The notes below the pieces were generated by a model. The model was not told the origin of the DNA. It did not search any database and saw only the letters and a program-made list of their open reading frames with translations. Made by a program: the position numbers and the translations under genes. DNA of 64,000 nt from Gemmatimonadaceae bacterium (lineage in GTDB: Bacteria; Gemmatimonadota; Gemmatimonadetes; Gemmatimonadales; Gemmatimonadaceae). The DNA lies in NCBI GenBank assembly GCA_025358925.1, contig JANYHT010000029.1, positions 62,001 to 126,000 on the forward strand. The letters are read 5' to 3'. This document shows, piece by piece, positions 35,980 through 44,210 of this stretch (positions within the stretch are counted from its first letter, which is position 1; the number at the start of each line of letters is the position of its first letter).

Positions 35980-36142
35980 GTAGCCGGTGCGCCGAGCAGG
36001 AAATCCGTCGCGTCCACATTTTCCGTTGTGGAGATGATCCCGACAATGTCTTTCGAGAAACTCACCGAGCCGCCGAAAGATTCCTAGCGTTCTGGGCTGA
36101 TTGGTTTTAGTATTTAATAATACCTATTGATAGGAGCCCTGA
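35980..36142. other. intergenic stretch leading to the RHH/RelE pair
   Basis: No convincing gene. A minus-strand 79-codon frame (35826-36065) overlaps the IS relic and could be another gene fragment, but I cannot assign it. The right end becomes AT-rich and contains the regulatory palindromes listed separately. Confidence 0.4.
36110..36134 (+). promoter_or_regulatory. palindromes upstream of the RHH antitoxin
   Basis: GTATT-TAAT-AATAC (36110-36123) and, sharing its last C, CCTAT-TG-ATAGG (36123-36134). The right arm of the second overlaps the AGGAG ribosome site before the ATG at 36143. These short perfect arms in an AT-rich stretch are good candidates for binding by the ribbon-helix-helix antitoxin. 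Confidence 0.5.
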
Positions 36143-36367
36143 ATGGCCTCGGTGCAGATCAGTGCGCGGATCGACGCGCGCCTCAAGAAGGCGCTGGATC
36201 ACCTCTGCCGTTCGCGCGGCATAGTGATGAACCATTTCATTCAGGAAGCGCTGCTCGACCGGTTGGAGGAGCTTGAAGATGTCGAGGATCTCAAGGCCAT
36301 CCGCCATGAGCCGACTCGACCGTTGGCGGAGGTCCTCGCCGATCTGCACCTTGATGGCAAGCCGTAG
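36143..36367 (+). CDS. ribbon-helix-helix antitoxin
   Basis: 74 residues. N-terminal VQISARIDARLKKALDHLCRSRGI is an RHH/MetJ-Arc type DNA-binding strand-helix; MNHFIQEALLDRLEELEDVEDL is the second helix. The Pro-containing C-terminal tail probably wraps the toxin. AGGAG seven bases upstream supports the ATG. Overlaps the RelE-like toxin gene by 14 bases. Predicted type II antitoxin and autorepressor. Confidence 0.85.
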   Translation: MASVQISARIDARLKKALDHLCRSRGIVMNHFIQEALLDRLEELEDVEDLKAIRHEPTRPLAEVLADLHLDGKP

Positions 36368-36614
36368 TCTCGAGATTAGTCGAACAGCGGAGAAGCAGCT
36401 CCGCACATTGCCCGTTGACGCGCAACGTCGGCTTGCACGCGCCATGCTCGCGCTCTCGGACGATCCATTCCCCCCAGGCTCGCGCAAGCTCTCCGGCTAC
36501 GAAGATGTGTTCCGCATCCGGGTGGGTGTGTACCGTGTGATCTACGACGTCGCCGATGCGGCACTCGTGATCATCATCCTGAAAATCGGACATCGAAAAG
36601 ACGTCTATCGGTGA
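36354..36614 (+). CDS. RelE/ParE-family toxin
   Basis: 86 residues from ATG 36354, inside the end of the antitoxin gene. LEISRTAEKQLRTLPVDAQRRLARAMLAL, KLSGYEDVFRIRVGVYRVIYDV and VIIILKIGHRKDVYR match the RelE fold, including the basic/aromatic GHRxxVY C-terminus associated with mRNA cleavage by RelE. Likely ribosome-dependent mRNase. Complete and intact with its antitoxin. Confidence 0.9.
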   Translation: MASRSLEISRTAEKQLRTLPVDAQRRLARAMLALSDDPFPPGSRKLSGYEDVFRIRVGVYRVIYDVADAALVIIILKIGHRKDVYR

Positions 36615-36903
36615 GAACTGCCGGGGAGAGAAATTCTCAATCCCTGGGTTTGGGTCGCGCTACTTCGTGACGGCGGTGAACGTGGCGAAGTAGTGCTCGC
36701 CGTGGCAACGTTGCGGTGCGAAGCGAAAGTGCAATCGTGAACGGCTCGTACACCACGCAACCACCGCGATAGTCGGAAACTGTTCGGCCGTTGTGTCTGT
36801 CGTCGGCGGGAGAGCCATCCTGATCGAACGCGCGTGTGCGCATAGGTCGAAGACTCTGTAATCACTCGTGGTGGCAGCGGTTTGCCGAGCGCGCCGGTTC
36901 CGG
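36615..36903. other. 289-base stretch without an intact gene
   Basis: Frames here are short and lack ribosome sites. It separates the RelE toxin from a decayed TPR gene on the other strand. No terminator or known element was seen. Confidence 0.4.
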
Positions 36904-37494
36904 CTACCGATCCCGTTCGCGAAGTACCTGCATCATGCGCTTGAACCGCAGATCATTGCGGAACGGCGCCCACGTCGGATCAGCCTCATACACCGCCGCC
37001 GATGAGAGTCCCCAGTTCCGCGCGGAGAGGAGCGCCGAAAGCGCGCGATCCCGATCGCCGAGGGCGGCAAACGCGTAGGCGAGCTGAGGGACGAGGCCAG
37101 CCCGAGACGCGTCCGCGATATCACGCCTTGAAAGGAAGGCGCGTGCGCCGGCAGTGTCCCCGAGCTGCAGAAGGGCGGCGACTCGAATTTCCGGTCGAAA
37201 TAGTGCTGGCCCCAATCGCGCGAAAGGCGGCGCGTTCGATCTCGTCCATGATCGACTCGGATTGCACTCCGTTGTCCGCGAGCACATGATGGCGCGATAC
37301 AACACCGTCACCAATCGCGTGTGACCGAAAAACTCCTGCCGCAACGCATCTGGAGAAATCAGCGCTTCCGCTGCGAGATCGATCTGATCGAGACGGGCCA
37401 TCGTACGCAGCGGCAGGCGATCACTGGCGGCCAGATCGACCCCGCGACCTAGGCAGAAGCGCGGCTTGTTCGGCGGCATTAACATCTCGTCCAA
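36904..37494 (-). pseudogene. decayed C-terminal part of a TPR protein, possibly from a Ser/Thr kinase
   Basis: The last ~105 residues look genuine: PEIRVAALLQLGDTAGARAFL, LVPQLAYAFAALGDRDRALSAL and the ending YEADPTWAPFRNDLRFKRMM, a pattern familiar at the C-termini of bacterial kinase-TPR proteins ('DPxWxPLRxDPRF'). Upstream, around 37210-37310, the coding-like reading switches frame (HVLADNGVQSESIMDEIERAAF in the other frame), suggesting a frameshift. There is no kinase domain left. I treat it as a broken 3' fragment. Confidence 0.5.
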
Positions 37495-37517
37495 TAATGA
37501 TTCGCGAATTTTGTTGT

Positions 37518-37793
37518 TCAGTCCTTCGACAAAACCGCGTGCGACTTCGACGCATCAGTCAACACGAACGTACCACCTCGCTGCGGTCCAATATTTTCTT
37601 GCGTAAGCAAGGCAGTTGCCTCACGTCTGACAGACGCCGACCTGATGTAGCGAACCGCCTCCGCGATCCGGACCGCCAGTGCACGTACTGACATCTCCGG
37701 GCCAAGCACGGACAACACATGCGAGTGAAGTACACGCCCCTCAAAATCAACCACAGCCGCAATTGTGTCATGCACGAGGTCCTTCAAGCTCAT
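37518..37793 (-). CDS. small unknown protein
   Basis: 91 residues, no signal or membrane helix. DTIAAVVDFEGRVLHSHVLSVLG suggests a short alpha/beta unit; the rest is helical (SVRALAVRIAEAVRYIRSA). No family recognised. The ATG lies inside the end of the small lipoprotein gene, 26 bases before its stop, in another frame; the two may be coupled, or a single longer gene broken by a frameshift near 37780-37795. Confidence 0.45.
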   Translation of the reverse strand: MSLKDLVHDTIAAVVDFEGRVLHSHVLSVLGPEMSVRALAVRIAEAVRYIRSASVRREATALLTQENIGPQRGGTFVLTDASKSHAVLSKD

Positions 37794-37923
37794 CGCCCAC
37801 TTTCAATTTGAGCTCATCTTCAAGTGCGGCGACTTGTGCATTCACGACTGTGACATCGAGATCGCGCACTCTGCTATCGCATGCGAGCAATGCACCTGAG
37901 GCAATCACCAAACAACCCCCCAC
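37768..37923 (-). CDS. very small putative lipoprotein
   Basis: From GTG 37923 the frame encodes 51 residues: GGCLVIASGALLAC, a lipoprotein signal with Cys15, then DSRVRDLDVTVVNAQVAALEDELKLKVGDELEG, an acidic coiled-coil-like helix. An in-frame TAG lies about 30 bases upstream, so the start is within a narrow range. No clear ribosome site. The Lpp-like layout (lipid anchor plus helix) is suggestive only. It overlaps the 91-residue gene. Confidence 0.45.
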   Translation of the reverse strand: MGGCLVIASGALLACDSRVRDLDVTVVNAQVAALEDELKLKVGDELEGPRA

Positions 37924-37994
37924 TGCACGCGCGGCATAAGATCTCTATACGCCACGCGTGCAGTGTGATTCATCACGCCGTCACCGTCTCACGA

Positions 37995-40574
37995 TCAATT
38001 CTTCGGATCTAACATCTTCTTGATCTGATCACGCGAATCTTCGAGGTGCGCCTTGCTCATGCGATCACTGGTTCTGGCAATGGCCGTCGCCAAATCCGCA
38101 TCTAACGCACGCATCTCCGACTTAAGAATCGGTCGGAAGTCGGATGTGCTTACCGGACCCGCACCACCGCGTCCACCGCCAAAACCCGGAATGACTGGAG
38201 CCGCCGGTGGCGGGTTGATCTTCGACGCCATCGCTTCGAGATACACACGCTGCAACCGACGACGAAACGCGTCAATCGGCTCGCCCGTGCTGATCTCACT
38301 CCACAATCCTTTACGCAGATCGGCGAGTAGGTCGGCCACCGGATAGACCTCGCTCTTTGACTTGGCCATCGCTTCCATTTCGACCATACGTTCCAGGCGA
38401 TCGTTGGACACAATGCTCGCCAACGCACGCGCTTGCGCATTGCCGACGCGATTGAGACTCCCGCTCGCTTCGATCTTGCGCAGGATACTCTCGTCCATCA
38501 ACCACGGTTGCGTTGTAAACGCATTGTCGAGCAGAAACTTCAACGCATCGCGTTGACGCGCGGGTTCGACGTTGCGATAGACGGGCCCTTTCTGACCGAC
38601 AAGCTTTTCTTGTTTGTATTCACCGCCAATAATACGCGCGACGTGTCCCATTTCGGTCGCCCACTGCCCGATGGTGCGTCCGTAAATTTCTTCGAGATCA
38701 GCATACGTCGTGCCCTCCTTCCACGCCGTGGCGGGCTCAATCAACGCCATCGTGCGCTTCAGGTTTTTGACGCCAAGCGTTGTGGCTTTCACGGCATCCG
38801 CATCGCCGACGGCTTCTGATTGCTCACCCGGATCCGATCCCTGCGCGCCCGCGTCACTCGCAAAGCGATACCATGGAATGGTGTCCTGCATCTTCGCCCA
38901 CTTCTCAAGCGTTGGGCGTTCGTCCTCCGGTGTTTTCGCACCGGGAATTGGCATGTAGCCCCACATCACCGCGTACTTATCGTACGGACCGACTTTCGGA
39001 ATAAGGTCGTCGAGCGCGATGTTGTCTTCCGGCTGCGCCACATAGTTGAAGCGCGCATAGTCCATCAACGTTGGGGTGTGGCCCATCTTCTTCACCCAGG
39101 TTTTCGAACGCACGGAGTCGGTGGGATACAGCGAACTCGCCTTAAAGTTGTGCGGAAAGCCCAGTGTGTGTCCGACTTCATGCGCTGTGACATACTCAAT
39201 AAGTCGTCCCATCAACGAATCAGGCAGCGGGAATTTTTGCGCGCGCTTGTCGAGATGTCCGACCTGTGTGAAGTACCACGAGCGCGCGAGGTTCATCACG
39301 TTGAGATACGTCTGCACATCAGCGTCAATAATTTCACCGGTGCGCGGATCACGCAGACTTGGACCGACGGCATTTTCTGTCGTTGACGGCAACCAGCGAA
39401 CCATGGCGACGGTGGCATCTTCGCCCGAGAAGTCGGGATCGTTCGGCGCATCAGCGGCAATGATGCCTTTGCTGAAACCGGCTGCCTCGAATGCAACCTG
39501 CCAATCTTCAATGCCGCGTTTAATCCACGGCTTGATCCACGCGGGCGTCGCAGGATCGAGATAATACGTGATGGGTTTCTTTGGCACGCATAAGTTGCCG
39601 ACTTTTGCGTCTGAACATTCCAAGCGCCAACGCGAGATGAATCGCTTTGCTTCAACACGCTGATAGCTGCCCGAAAAATCGCGCTGCGTGACGCCGAAGT
39701 AACCGACGCGATCATCGTTCAAGCGCGGTTGCATCGGAACATCGGGCAACTTCGCAATGGAAAATGTGTAACGCTCGGTCGTCGCACCTGGAGCACCGCC
39801 ACCACCACGACCGGGAGCAGGTGCTGCCGCCGCCGCAGCTTGCGGAGTAAACGTTTGCACGGCGGTCACGTTCACATTGCGTGAGAACGCTGCGAAGTGA
39901 TCGACATACGAGCGCGTGGCATCGATCTGAGCGCGAGCGCCGAGCGCGGTGTATTCGGGCACGCCGCCGGTGAACATGCGTGTGACTTCGATGACGGCTG
40001 CGCTATCGGCGTTGTATGCTTCGACGTTAAACGCGGCGAGAATTTTTGTCAGCGCAATGAGGTCGAACGCTTTCTTGCCAGCGGGCGTCGTGTCGGAATT
40101 GAATTCGCTGTAACTCGCTTCACGCAGAAACACGCGATTGTCACGACGCTCAAAGCGGACAAGATTATTTCCGCCTTGTGTACCACGAATGCCTATTTCT
40201 TCCGGCGTACCATTGAGCGTGGTTACGATGACGAAGTCCTTGCCTAATTCGCTACGCGGAATTTCAAAGTACAGACGGCTGCCAATCTGATGCACAAGAA
40301 AGACGCCCTTTTTCGTGACGGCGCGTGGCGTGATGACGGTGGCGTACGCGCGCGGCACGGGATCGGCAGCGTTGGCACCGCCTTGCGCGCCAGCACCGCC
40401 TTGGCCGAACGCTCCGGCACCGCCGGTTGGATTCGGTGGCGCTCCGCCGCCGCCTCGACCGTTGTTCGGTACAGTTGCGGGCGCCGGAACGGGCGCGGGT
40501 GCCGGGGGAGCCTGTTTCGTACACGCGCTGAGCGCGAGGCCGACGGCCACGATGGACAGAGAAAGAAAACGCAT
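37995..40574 (-). CDS. zinc-dependent metalloprotease lipoprotein (DUF5117/DUF4953 type)
   Basis: 859 residues. Lipobox LALSAC (Cys18), then a Pro/Ala and Gly-rich linker (~20-70), the DUF5117 region (to ~300), and a metzincin-like catalytic site H465-E-x-x-H469-x-x-G-x-x-H475 in AHEVGHTLGFPH. The C-terminal DUF5118-like region is helical and ends with an acidic/basic tail. Predicted outer-membrane or periplasmic peptidase. It follows the sigma factor and a small membrane protein on the same strand (69-base gap), so it may belong to that regulon. Confidence 0.9.
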   Translation of the reverse strand: MRFLSLSIVAVGLALSACTKQAPPAPAPVPAPATVPNNGRGGGGAPPNPTGGAGAFGQGGAGAQGGANAADPVPRAYATVITPRAVTKKGVFLVHQIGSRLYFEIPRSELGKDFVIVTTLNGTPEEIGIRGTQGGNNLVRFERRDNRVFLREASYSEFNSDTTPAGKKAFDLIALTKILAAFNVEAYNADSAAVIEVTRMFTGGVPEYTALGARAQIDATRSYVDHFAAFSRNVNVTAVQTFTPQAAAAAAPAPGRGGGGAPGATTERYTFSIAKLPDVPMQPRLNDDRVGYFGVTQRDFSGSYQRVEAKRFISRWRLECSDAKVGNLCVPKKPITYYLDPATPAWIKPWIKRGIEDWQVAFEAAGFSKGIIAADAPNDPDFSGEDATVAMVRWLPSTTENAVGPSLRDPRTGEIIDADVQTYLNVMNLARSWYFTQVGHLDKRAQKFPLPDSLMGRLIEYVTAHEVGHTLGFPHNFKASSLYPTDSVRSKTWVKKMGHTPTLMDYARFNYVAQPEDNIALDDLIPKVGPYDKYAVMWGYMPIPGAKTPEDERPTLEKWAKMQDTIPWYRFASDAGAQGSDPGEQSEAVGDADAVKATTLGVKNLKRTMALIEPATAWKEGTTYADLEEIYGRTIGQWATEMGHVARIIGGEYKQEKLVGQKGPVYRNVEPARQRDALKFLLDNAFTTQPWLMDESILRKIEASGSLNRVGNAQARALASIVSNDRLERMVEMEAMAKSKSEVYPVADLLADLRKGLWSEISTGEPIDAFRRRLQRVYLEAMASKINPPPAAPVIPGFGGGRGGAGPVSTSDFRPILKSEMRALDADLATAIARTSDRMSKAHLEDSRDQIKKMLDPKN

Positions 40575-40643
40575 AGGTCGGAGAGAGCGGGGGAGGAGTC
40601 AAACAATGGTTTGTCGGCTGACAATACATTTATACGTACGCGT

Positions 40644-40949
40644 TCACATCGCGATCTGTTCGACCTGTTCGTCAAGGTCGATGACACTCACCAGCAGCGC
40701 GGTCACGATCAATGCTGCGACGATCCGCCCCACACTTTGCCCAAATGCCAATGCAGAAAACACCATCGCACCCACAATAATTCGTGCGCTGATCGTGCTG
40801 TGGTCGCGCCGAGGTGATCGCAGACTCACGTGCGCCTGCAAACGCGCCACGAGCCCCAGCGGTGTCGGTGGCTGATACGTCAACACCCGTCGGAGATGGC
40901 CAACGAGTGCTTCGGTTTGCTCGTCGTCATCGTGGTGCGCATCGGTCAT
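40644..40949 (-). CDS. small membrane protein, possible anti-sigma factor
   Basis: 101 residues: an acidic/His N terminus (DAHHDDDEQTEALVGHL), a ~50-residue cytoplasmic part, then two closely spaced hydrophobic helices (IIVGAMVFSALAFGQSVG and IVAALIVTALLVSVI). It starts 11 bases after the sigma factor gene ends. Position and size suggest an anti-sigma-like partner, but no zinc-binding HxxxCxxC of the ZAS type is present, so this is inference from context. Confidence 0.65.
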   Translation of the reverse strand: MTDAHHDDDEQTEALVGHLRRVLTYQPPTPLGLVARLQAHVSLRSPRRDHSTISARIIVGAMVFSALAFGQSVGRIVAALIVTALLVSVIDLDEQVEQIAM

Positions 40950-40960
40950 GGTGATTTGCC

Positions 40961-41491
40961 TCAGTCAGAGTCGTGCGCGGTAGTCGTTTCGAGCACGCGT
41001 CGCAAGGTTGCGAGCGCACGATGCAGTGAGGATTTAACCGTACCCTCGGCGCGTTTCATTCGCAGGGCAGCGTCGCGCGTAGAAAGGTCTTCGACGATGC
41101 GCAGAAGCACCGTGTCGCGCTGTAGTGGAGGAAGCGCAGCCACGGCGCGCCACAGTGCGGCACGTTGCAATTCAATCGCCAGTGAGGGCGAGCAAGATTC
41201 GTCGTGCTGTGTCGGAATTTCGGACGACCAAAGCGTCGTGAGCCAACGTCGTCGGTTCCGACGACGCCGATATGAACGCGCTTGGTTCAGCGTGACCGCG
41301 CATAACCATGTGCGTATTGGTGCGCCCGCCGCACGTCGATGCGAGCTACGCGCGGCGATCATCCACATATCTTGCAGAATATCTTCCGCATCAGCGTCGT
41401 TGTCGGTGAACGCGCGCGCCAGTACAAAGAGTGCTGGCGAATGAGCGCGGATGAGCGAAGCCAGCTCACGCTCATCGAGCGGTTGCTTCAC
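40961..41491 (-). CDS. ECF-type RNA polymerase sigma factor
   Basis: 176 residues from GTG 41491. Region 2: LIRAHSPALFVLARAFTDNDADAEDILQDMWMIAARS; region 4: LPPLQRDTVLLRIVEDLSTRDAALRMKRAEGTVKSSLHRALATLRR, a clear sigma-70 region 4 helix-turn-helix. An open frame upstream to 41980 is spurious because it covers the coding region of the previous gene. The GTG overlaps that gene's TGA (GTGA), so both are coupled. Likely directs transcription of its own unit. Confidence 0.92.
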   Translation of the reverse strand: MKQPLDERELASLIRAHSPALFVLARAFTDNDADAEDILQDMWMIAARSSHRRAAGAPIRTWLCAVTLNQARSYRRRRNRRRWLTTLWSSEIPTQHDESCSPSLAIELQRAALWRAVAALPPLQRDTVLLRIVEDLSTRDAALRMKRAEGTVKSSLHRALATLRRVLETTTAHDSD

Positions 41492-42279
41492 GTTGCTGGC
41501 GTGCGAAAGCCAACAGTCTCGACATCGCCTTGATACGTCCGGGCGGCGAAGCGCCACCCGATTGCGGCGCAAGCGATTGCCGGGAGGTACGGAACCAGCG
41601 CGAGCAAGAGCGGTTGACCACGAAAGAGTATGCTGTACGTGTAACCGGATGACCAGTTCAGCAGCAGCGCTGTCGCCGCAGGCGCGAAGAGGAGCGCGAG
41701 CGCCCAACGTGCAACGGTCGCGTCGCGTGGAAAACGAAACACGACGCGATCTGTCATCCACGCGTCTAAGCCAAGCACACAACCCACTAACACCACCGGT
41801 AACAGCAGCATGCCTGCGCGTACAATCGCCGATTGCGCCTGCGCGCGGGGATGCGAAACGGGATATTCGCGCAAGACCACGTGAACGTCGCGCACGGTAC
41901 CGACTTGCAGCTCGGCTGCGGCACGGAGCACGCTGTCCTGCAAAGGCACCGCGAACGCGTCGAGGACTAACATGAGGCATGTGGCAACGAGCACCACGCG
42001 AATCGCCTGACGGAGCGTATCACGTACGGGCCGCATCGTGCCGACAGCAATCGCTGCAATTACGCCGAGCATCGGATACAGCGAATTGCTCAGGCTGAGG
42101 AATGCCTCCATCGGTGCGCCACGCCAGCCGTGTACACGCGTCGGCGCGCCCGTGAACAGATCGGCGAGGAATAGAAAGATGGCGGAACAGCCTAGCAGCA
42201 CCGCGAAATGTCGCCAAATCGAGCTGCGCATCTGTGCGTCCGAGTGAAGTGAGAGATGCGTGCGTTTGTGCACACTCAT
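41488..42279 (-). CDS. multi-pass membrane protein coupled to a sigma factor
   Basis: About 263 residues with six or so hydrophobic helices: FAVLLGCSAIFLFLADLF, YPMLGVIAAIAVG, VVLVATCLMLVLDAF, a periplasmic-size loop with HVVLREYPVSHPR, then MLLLPVVLVGCVLG, WALALLFAPAATALLL and LLLALVPYLPAIACAAIGW. Family not recognised. ATG 42279 is used; 42231 is also possible, and the open frame continues to 42390. Its stop overlaps the sigma gene start, so it may sense or transmit the signal for that sigma factor (inference). Confidence 0.7.
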   Translation of the reverse strand: MSVHKRTHLSLHSDAQMRSSIWRHFAVLLGCSAIFLFLADLFTGAPTRVHGWRGAPMEAFLSLSNSLYPMLGVIAAIAVGTMRPVRDTLRQAIRVVLVATCLMLVLDAFAVPLQDSVLRAAAELQVGTVRDVHVVLREYPVSHPRAQAQSAIVRAGMLLLPVVLVGCVLGLDAWMTDRVVFRFPRDATVARWALALLFAPAATALLLNWSSGYTYSILFRGQPLLLALVPYLPAIACAAIGWRFAARTYQGDVETVGFRTPAT

Positions 42280-42422
42280 GCCTGTCTGATAGGTAAACGA
42301 CACGATGCGGAGGTTCGGTTTACCGTCGACATCGCGTGCGTCGTCGGTAAACGGAATGGCACATTGATGACATCTGCTTTCTATCGCCATTCAATCTGAA
42401 CGACATACCGCACGGAGTGGAA

Positions 42423-43058
42423 ATGCATCACACGAGGATGAGTATTCGCGTCGGTTTGCTGCTCGCCATTGGATTACCAACGCTTGCGGCCGCAGCCATC
42501 GGCATTCGCGACGCGCTCGATGATCGACTGAACTACGCGGTCGCAGCGCTGCCGTCGATTGGCACTGCGCTGCCGTCATTCCGTTTGCCCACGTTGCATC
42601 GCGACACGATGTCACTCGATCGCTTTCGTGGTCAACCGGTCGTGTTTGCGCTTTGGTCGCTGCAGTGTAGTGTATCTCGCGCTGCACTGGCGGGCGTTGA
42701 GCAGTTGCATCGCGACTATGCGTATCGCGGTGCGAATGTTGTGTTGCTCTCCGATGATGGAGACACCATCGCACTGCGGCGTACCATGGATAGCGCGGGC
42801 GTCACGCTGCCAGTTGCGTATGCAGACGGTCACTTGCGCCGCATGTTTGATCACTCACGCTCGGCGCCTGAGCGCGACACGTATCGCATCAAGTTTGGAC
42901 TGCCGAGCTTTCTCATTGTTGACGCAACTGGTCGCGTGCACTATCGCGAAACCGGCGTACCAATGACGGAGTTTCAGTCCGGTAACGTCTCGCTGCGCAC
43001 ACTTCGCGCGGCGCCGTCACACTGTTGCGAACTTCTGTTTCCAACACGCGAATGTTAG
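42423..43058 (+). CDS. thioredoxin-fold (TlpA/AhpC-like) exported protein
   Basis: About 211 residues. GGAG five bases upstream supports ATG 42423. A signal/anchor (VGLLLAIGLPTLAAAAIG) is followed by a redoxin domain: LPTLHRDTMSLDRFRGQPVVFALWSLQCSVSRAAL. The W-x3-C position has C but the expected second Cys of CxxC is Ser (QCSVS), leaving one redox Cys there; two more Cys sit in the tail (HCCELL). The cis-Pro loop is GLPSFLIVDATGRV. Probably a periplasmic, membrane-anchored thiol protein; activity as a disulfide reductase is doubtful. Confidence 0.78.
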   Translation: MHHTRMSIRVGLLLAIGLPTLAAAAIGIRDALDDRLNYAVAALPSIGTALPSFRLPTLHRDTMSLDRFRGQPVVFALWSLQCSVSRAALAGVEQLHRDYAYRGANVVLLSDDGDTIALRRTMDSAGVTLPVAYADGHLRRMFDHSRSAPERDTYRIKFGLPSFLIVDATGRVHYRETGVPMTEFQSGNVSLRTLRAAPSHCCELLFPTREC

Positions 43059-43060
43059 CG

Positions 43061-43101
43061 GCGGGTCCGGCGCGACCGGCTGTCCGACGACCGGACTCCG
43101 C
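43061..43101. terminator. possible bidirectional terminator hairpin
   Basis: GCGGGTCCGG (43061-43070) and CCGGACTCCGC (43091-43101) can pair with one bulge, giving a GC-rich stem with a 20-base loop. It lies between the convergent redoxin and hydrolase genes; an A-run (CAACAAAAAATG) follows on the plus strand about 10 bases on, which would give a U-run only for minus-strand transcripts entering before the hairpin, so termination is plausible but not certain. Confidence 0.4.
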
Positions 43102-43136
43102 AACGCACAACAAAAAATGCACCAAACAACAAGAAC

Positions 43137-44189
43137 CTACTTCAACGTCTTGACCATCCAATCCGCCAACGCACCCAGCACCTCGGGTCGAACGCGCGCG
43201 TCCTTAAGCGTCGCATACCCACTCGCCTTTCCCGACGAATCAACGACAAACAAATGATTCGTCGCCGCAAACGTGCGCACCGTGACGGATCGATTGCCAC
43301 CCGCCCGGAACGCTGCCGACAACGTGTCGGCTTGCTCCGGCGAAACTTGCGTATCTGTCAAACCTTGTAAAATGAGCACCGGTTGCTTCACCGTTTTCGC
43401 TGTCACCACCGGATCGTGGTTCAAGAAAAATCCAAGCCATGGCATGGCCCTGCCTGCCGAATCGAGCCGCGCGGGAATTGATGCCATGATGGAATCGCGC
43501 TGCATTGGTGTTAACACCGCGATGCCGTCAACCAACTGACGATTTTGAAACATCGACACGCGACGACCGGTGTACGCTGGTCCCGCAAACAACGCAATCG
43601 CTTTCAGCTGCGCGTCGGTCGATGCGACCATCGGCGCAATCATACCGCCTTCACTGTGGCCGACTAACGCAATGCGATTGCCATCAATGTCCGGTCGCGC
43701 GCGCAACCATGCGATGATCGAACGCACGTCATCGGCAAACCCTTCACTCGTGACCGTGGCCACCGTTTCACGTCCACCGGATTCGCCAACGGCGCGATCA
43801 TCAAAGCGCAGTACGGCAATCCCGCGCCGCCCCAGCGTGTCGGCGATTTCGCGAAAGATCGCGTAACCCGGCACGATCGAAATACGCGAATCACGTTCTT
43901 GCGGACCACTGCCACTGATCGTGATGACGACCGGCATTTTGCTCACGCCGTTTGGCTTGGTGAGCGTTGCCGCCAAATCGTACCCACGTCCGGACGGAAT
44001 GCGTACGTGCTCTGCTGTATACGGTGCACCCGCTGGTGCATCGTACGAGCCTTTCAATGTTGCCGGAACGACGGGCGATTGCGCACGCACCGTGCCTCCG
44101 ACAGGCAAACCCGCGCTCAGTGCCATCAGTGTGGCGACAAGTACGACCACGCGCCGTTGACGCACGCGACGAACGATGATGAAGCTCAT
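43137..44189 (-). CDS. secreted alpha/beta hydrolase
   Basis: 350 residues with signal peptide (VVLVATLMALSAGLPVGGTVRA). The nucleophile is S179 in ALVGHSEGGMIAP, the oxyanion region is VITISGSGPQERDSR, and the acid/base pair is expected in GLTDTQVSPEQAD and FAATNHLFV. It matches the dienelactone-hydrolase/peptidase-S9-like exported hydrolases. Substrate unknown. Located downstream of the Arc-like and SPFH genes on the same strand, 21 bases from the former. Confidence 0.88.
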   Translation of the reverse strand: MSFIIVRRVRQRRVVVLVATLMALSAGLPVGGTVRAQSPVVPATLKGSYDAPAGAPYTAEHVRIPSGRGYDLAATLTKPNGVSKMPVVITISGSGPQERDSRISIVPGYAIFREIADTLGRRGIAVLRFDDRAVGESGGRETVATVTSEGFADDVRSIIAWLRARPDIDGNRIALVGHSEGGMIAPMVASTDAQLKAIALFAGPAYTGRRVSMFQNRQLVDGIAVLTPMQRDSIMASIPARLDSAGRAMPWLGFFLNHDPVVTAKTVKQPVLILQGLTDTQVSPEQADTLSAAFRAGGNRSVTVRTFAATNHLFVVDSSGKASGYATLKDARVRPEVLGALADWMVKTLK

Positions 44190-44210
44190 GAAGAGGTGCG
44201 CGAAGCGCGC

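Noticed and set aside
35826-36065. 79-codon minus-strand frame with fairly normal composition
   Set aside because: Overlaps the IS relic, has no ribosome site and matches nothing I recognise; may be a fragment but cannot be supported.
40315-40875. 186-codon Ala/Gly-rich plus-strand frame
   Set aside because: Antisense of the glycine-rich linker of the metalloprotease and of the small membrane protein.
41492-41980. Long Arg-rich N-terminal extension of the sigma factor
   Set aside because: Shares DNA with the membrane protein gene in another frame; sigma region 2 starts right after GTG 41491.
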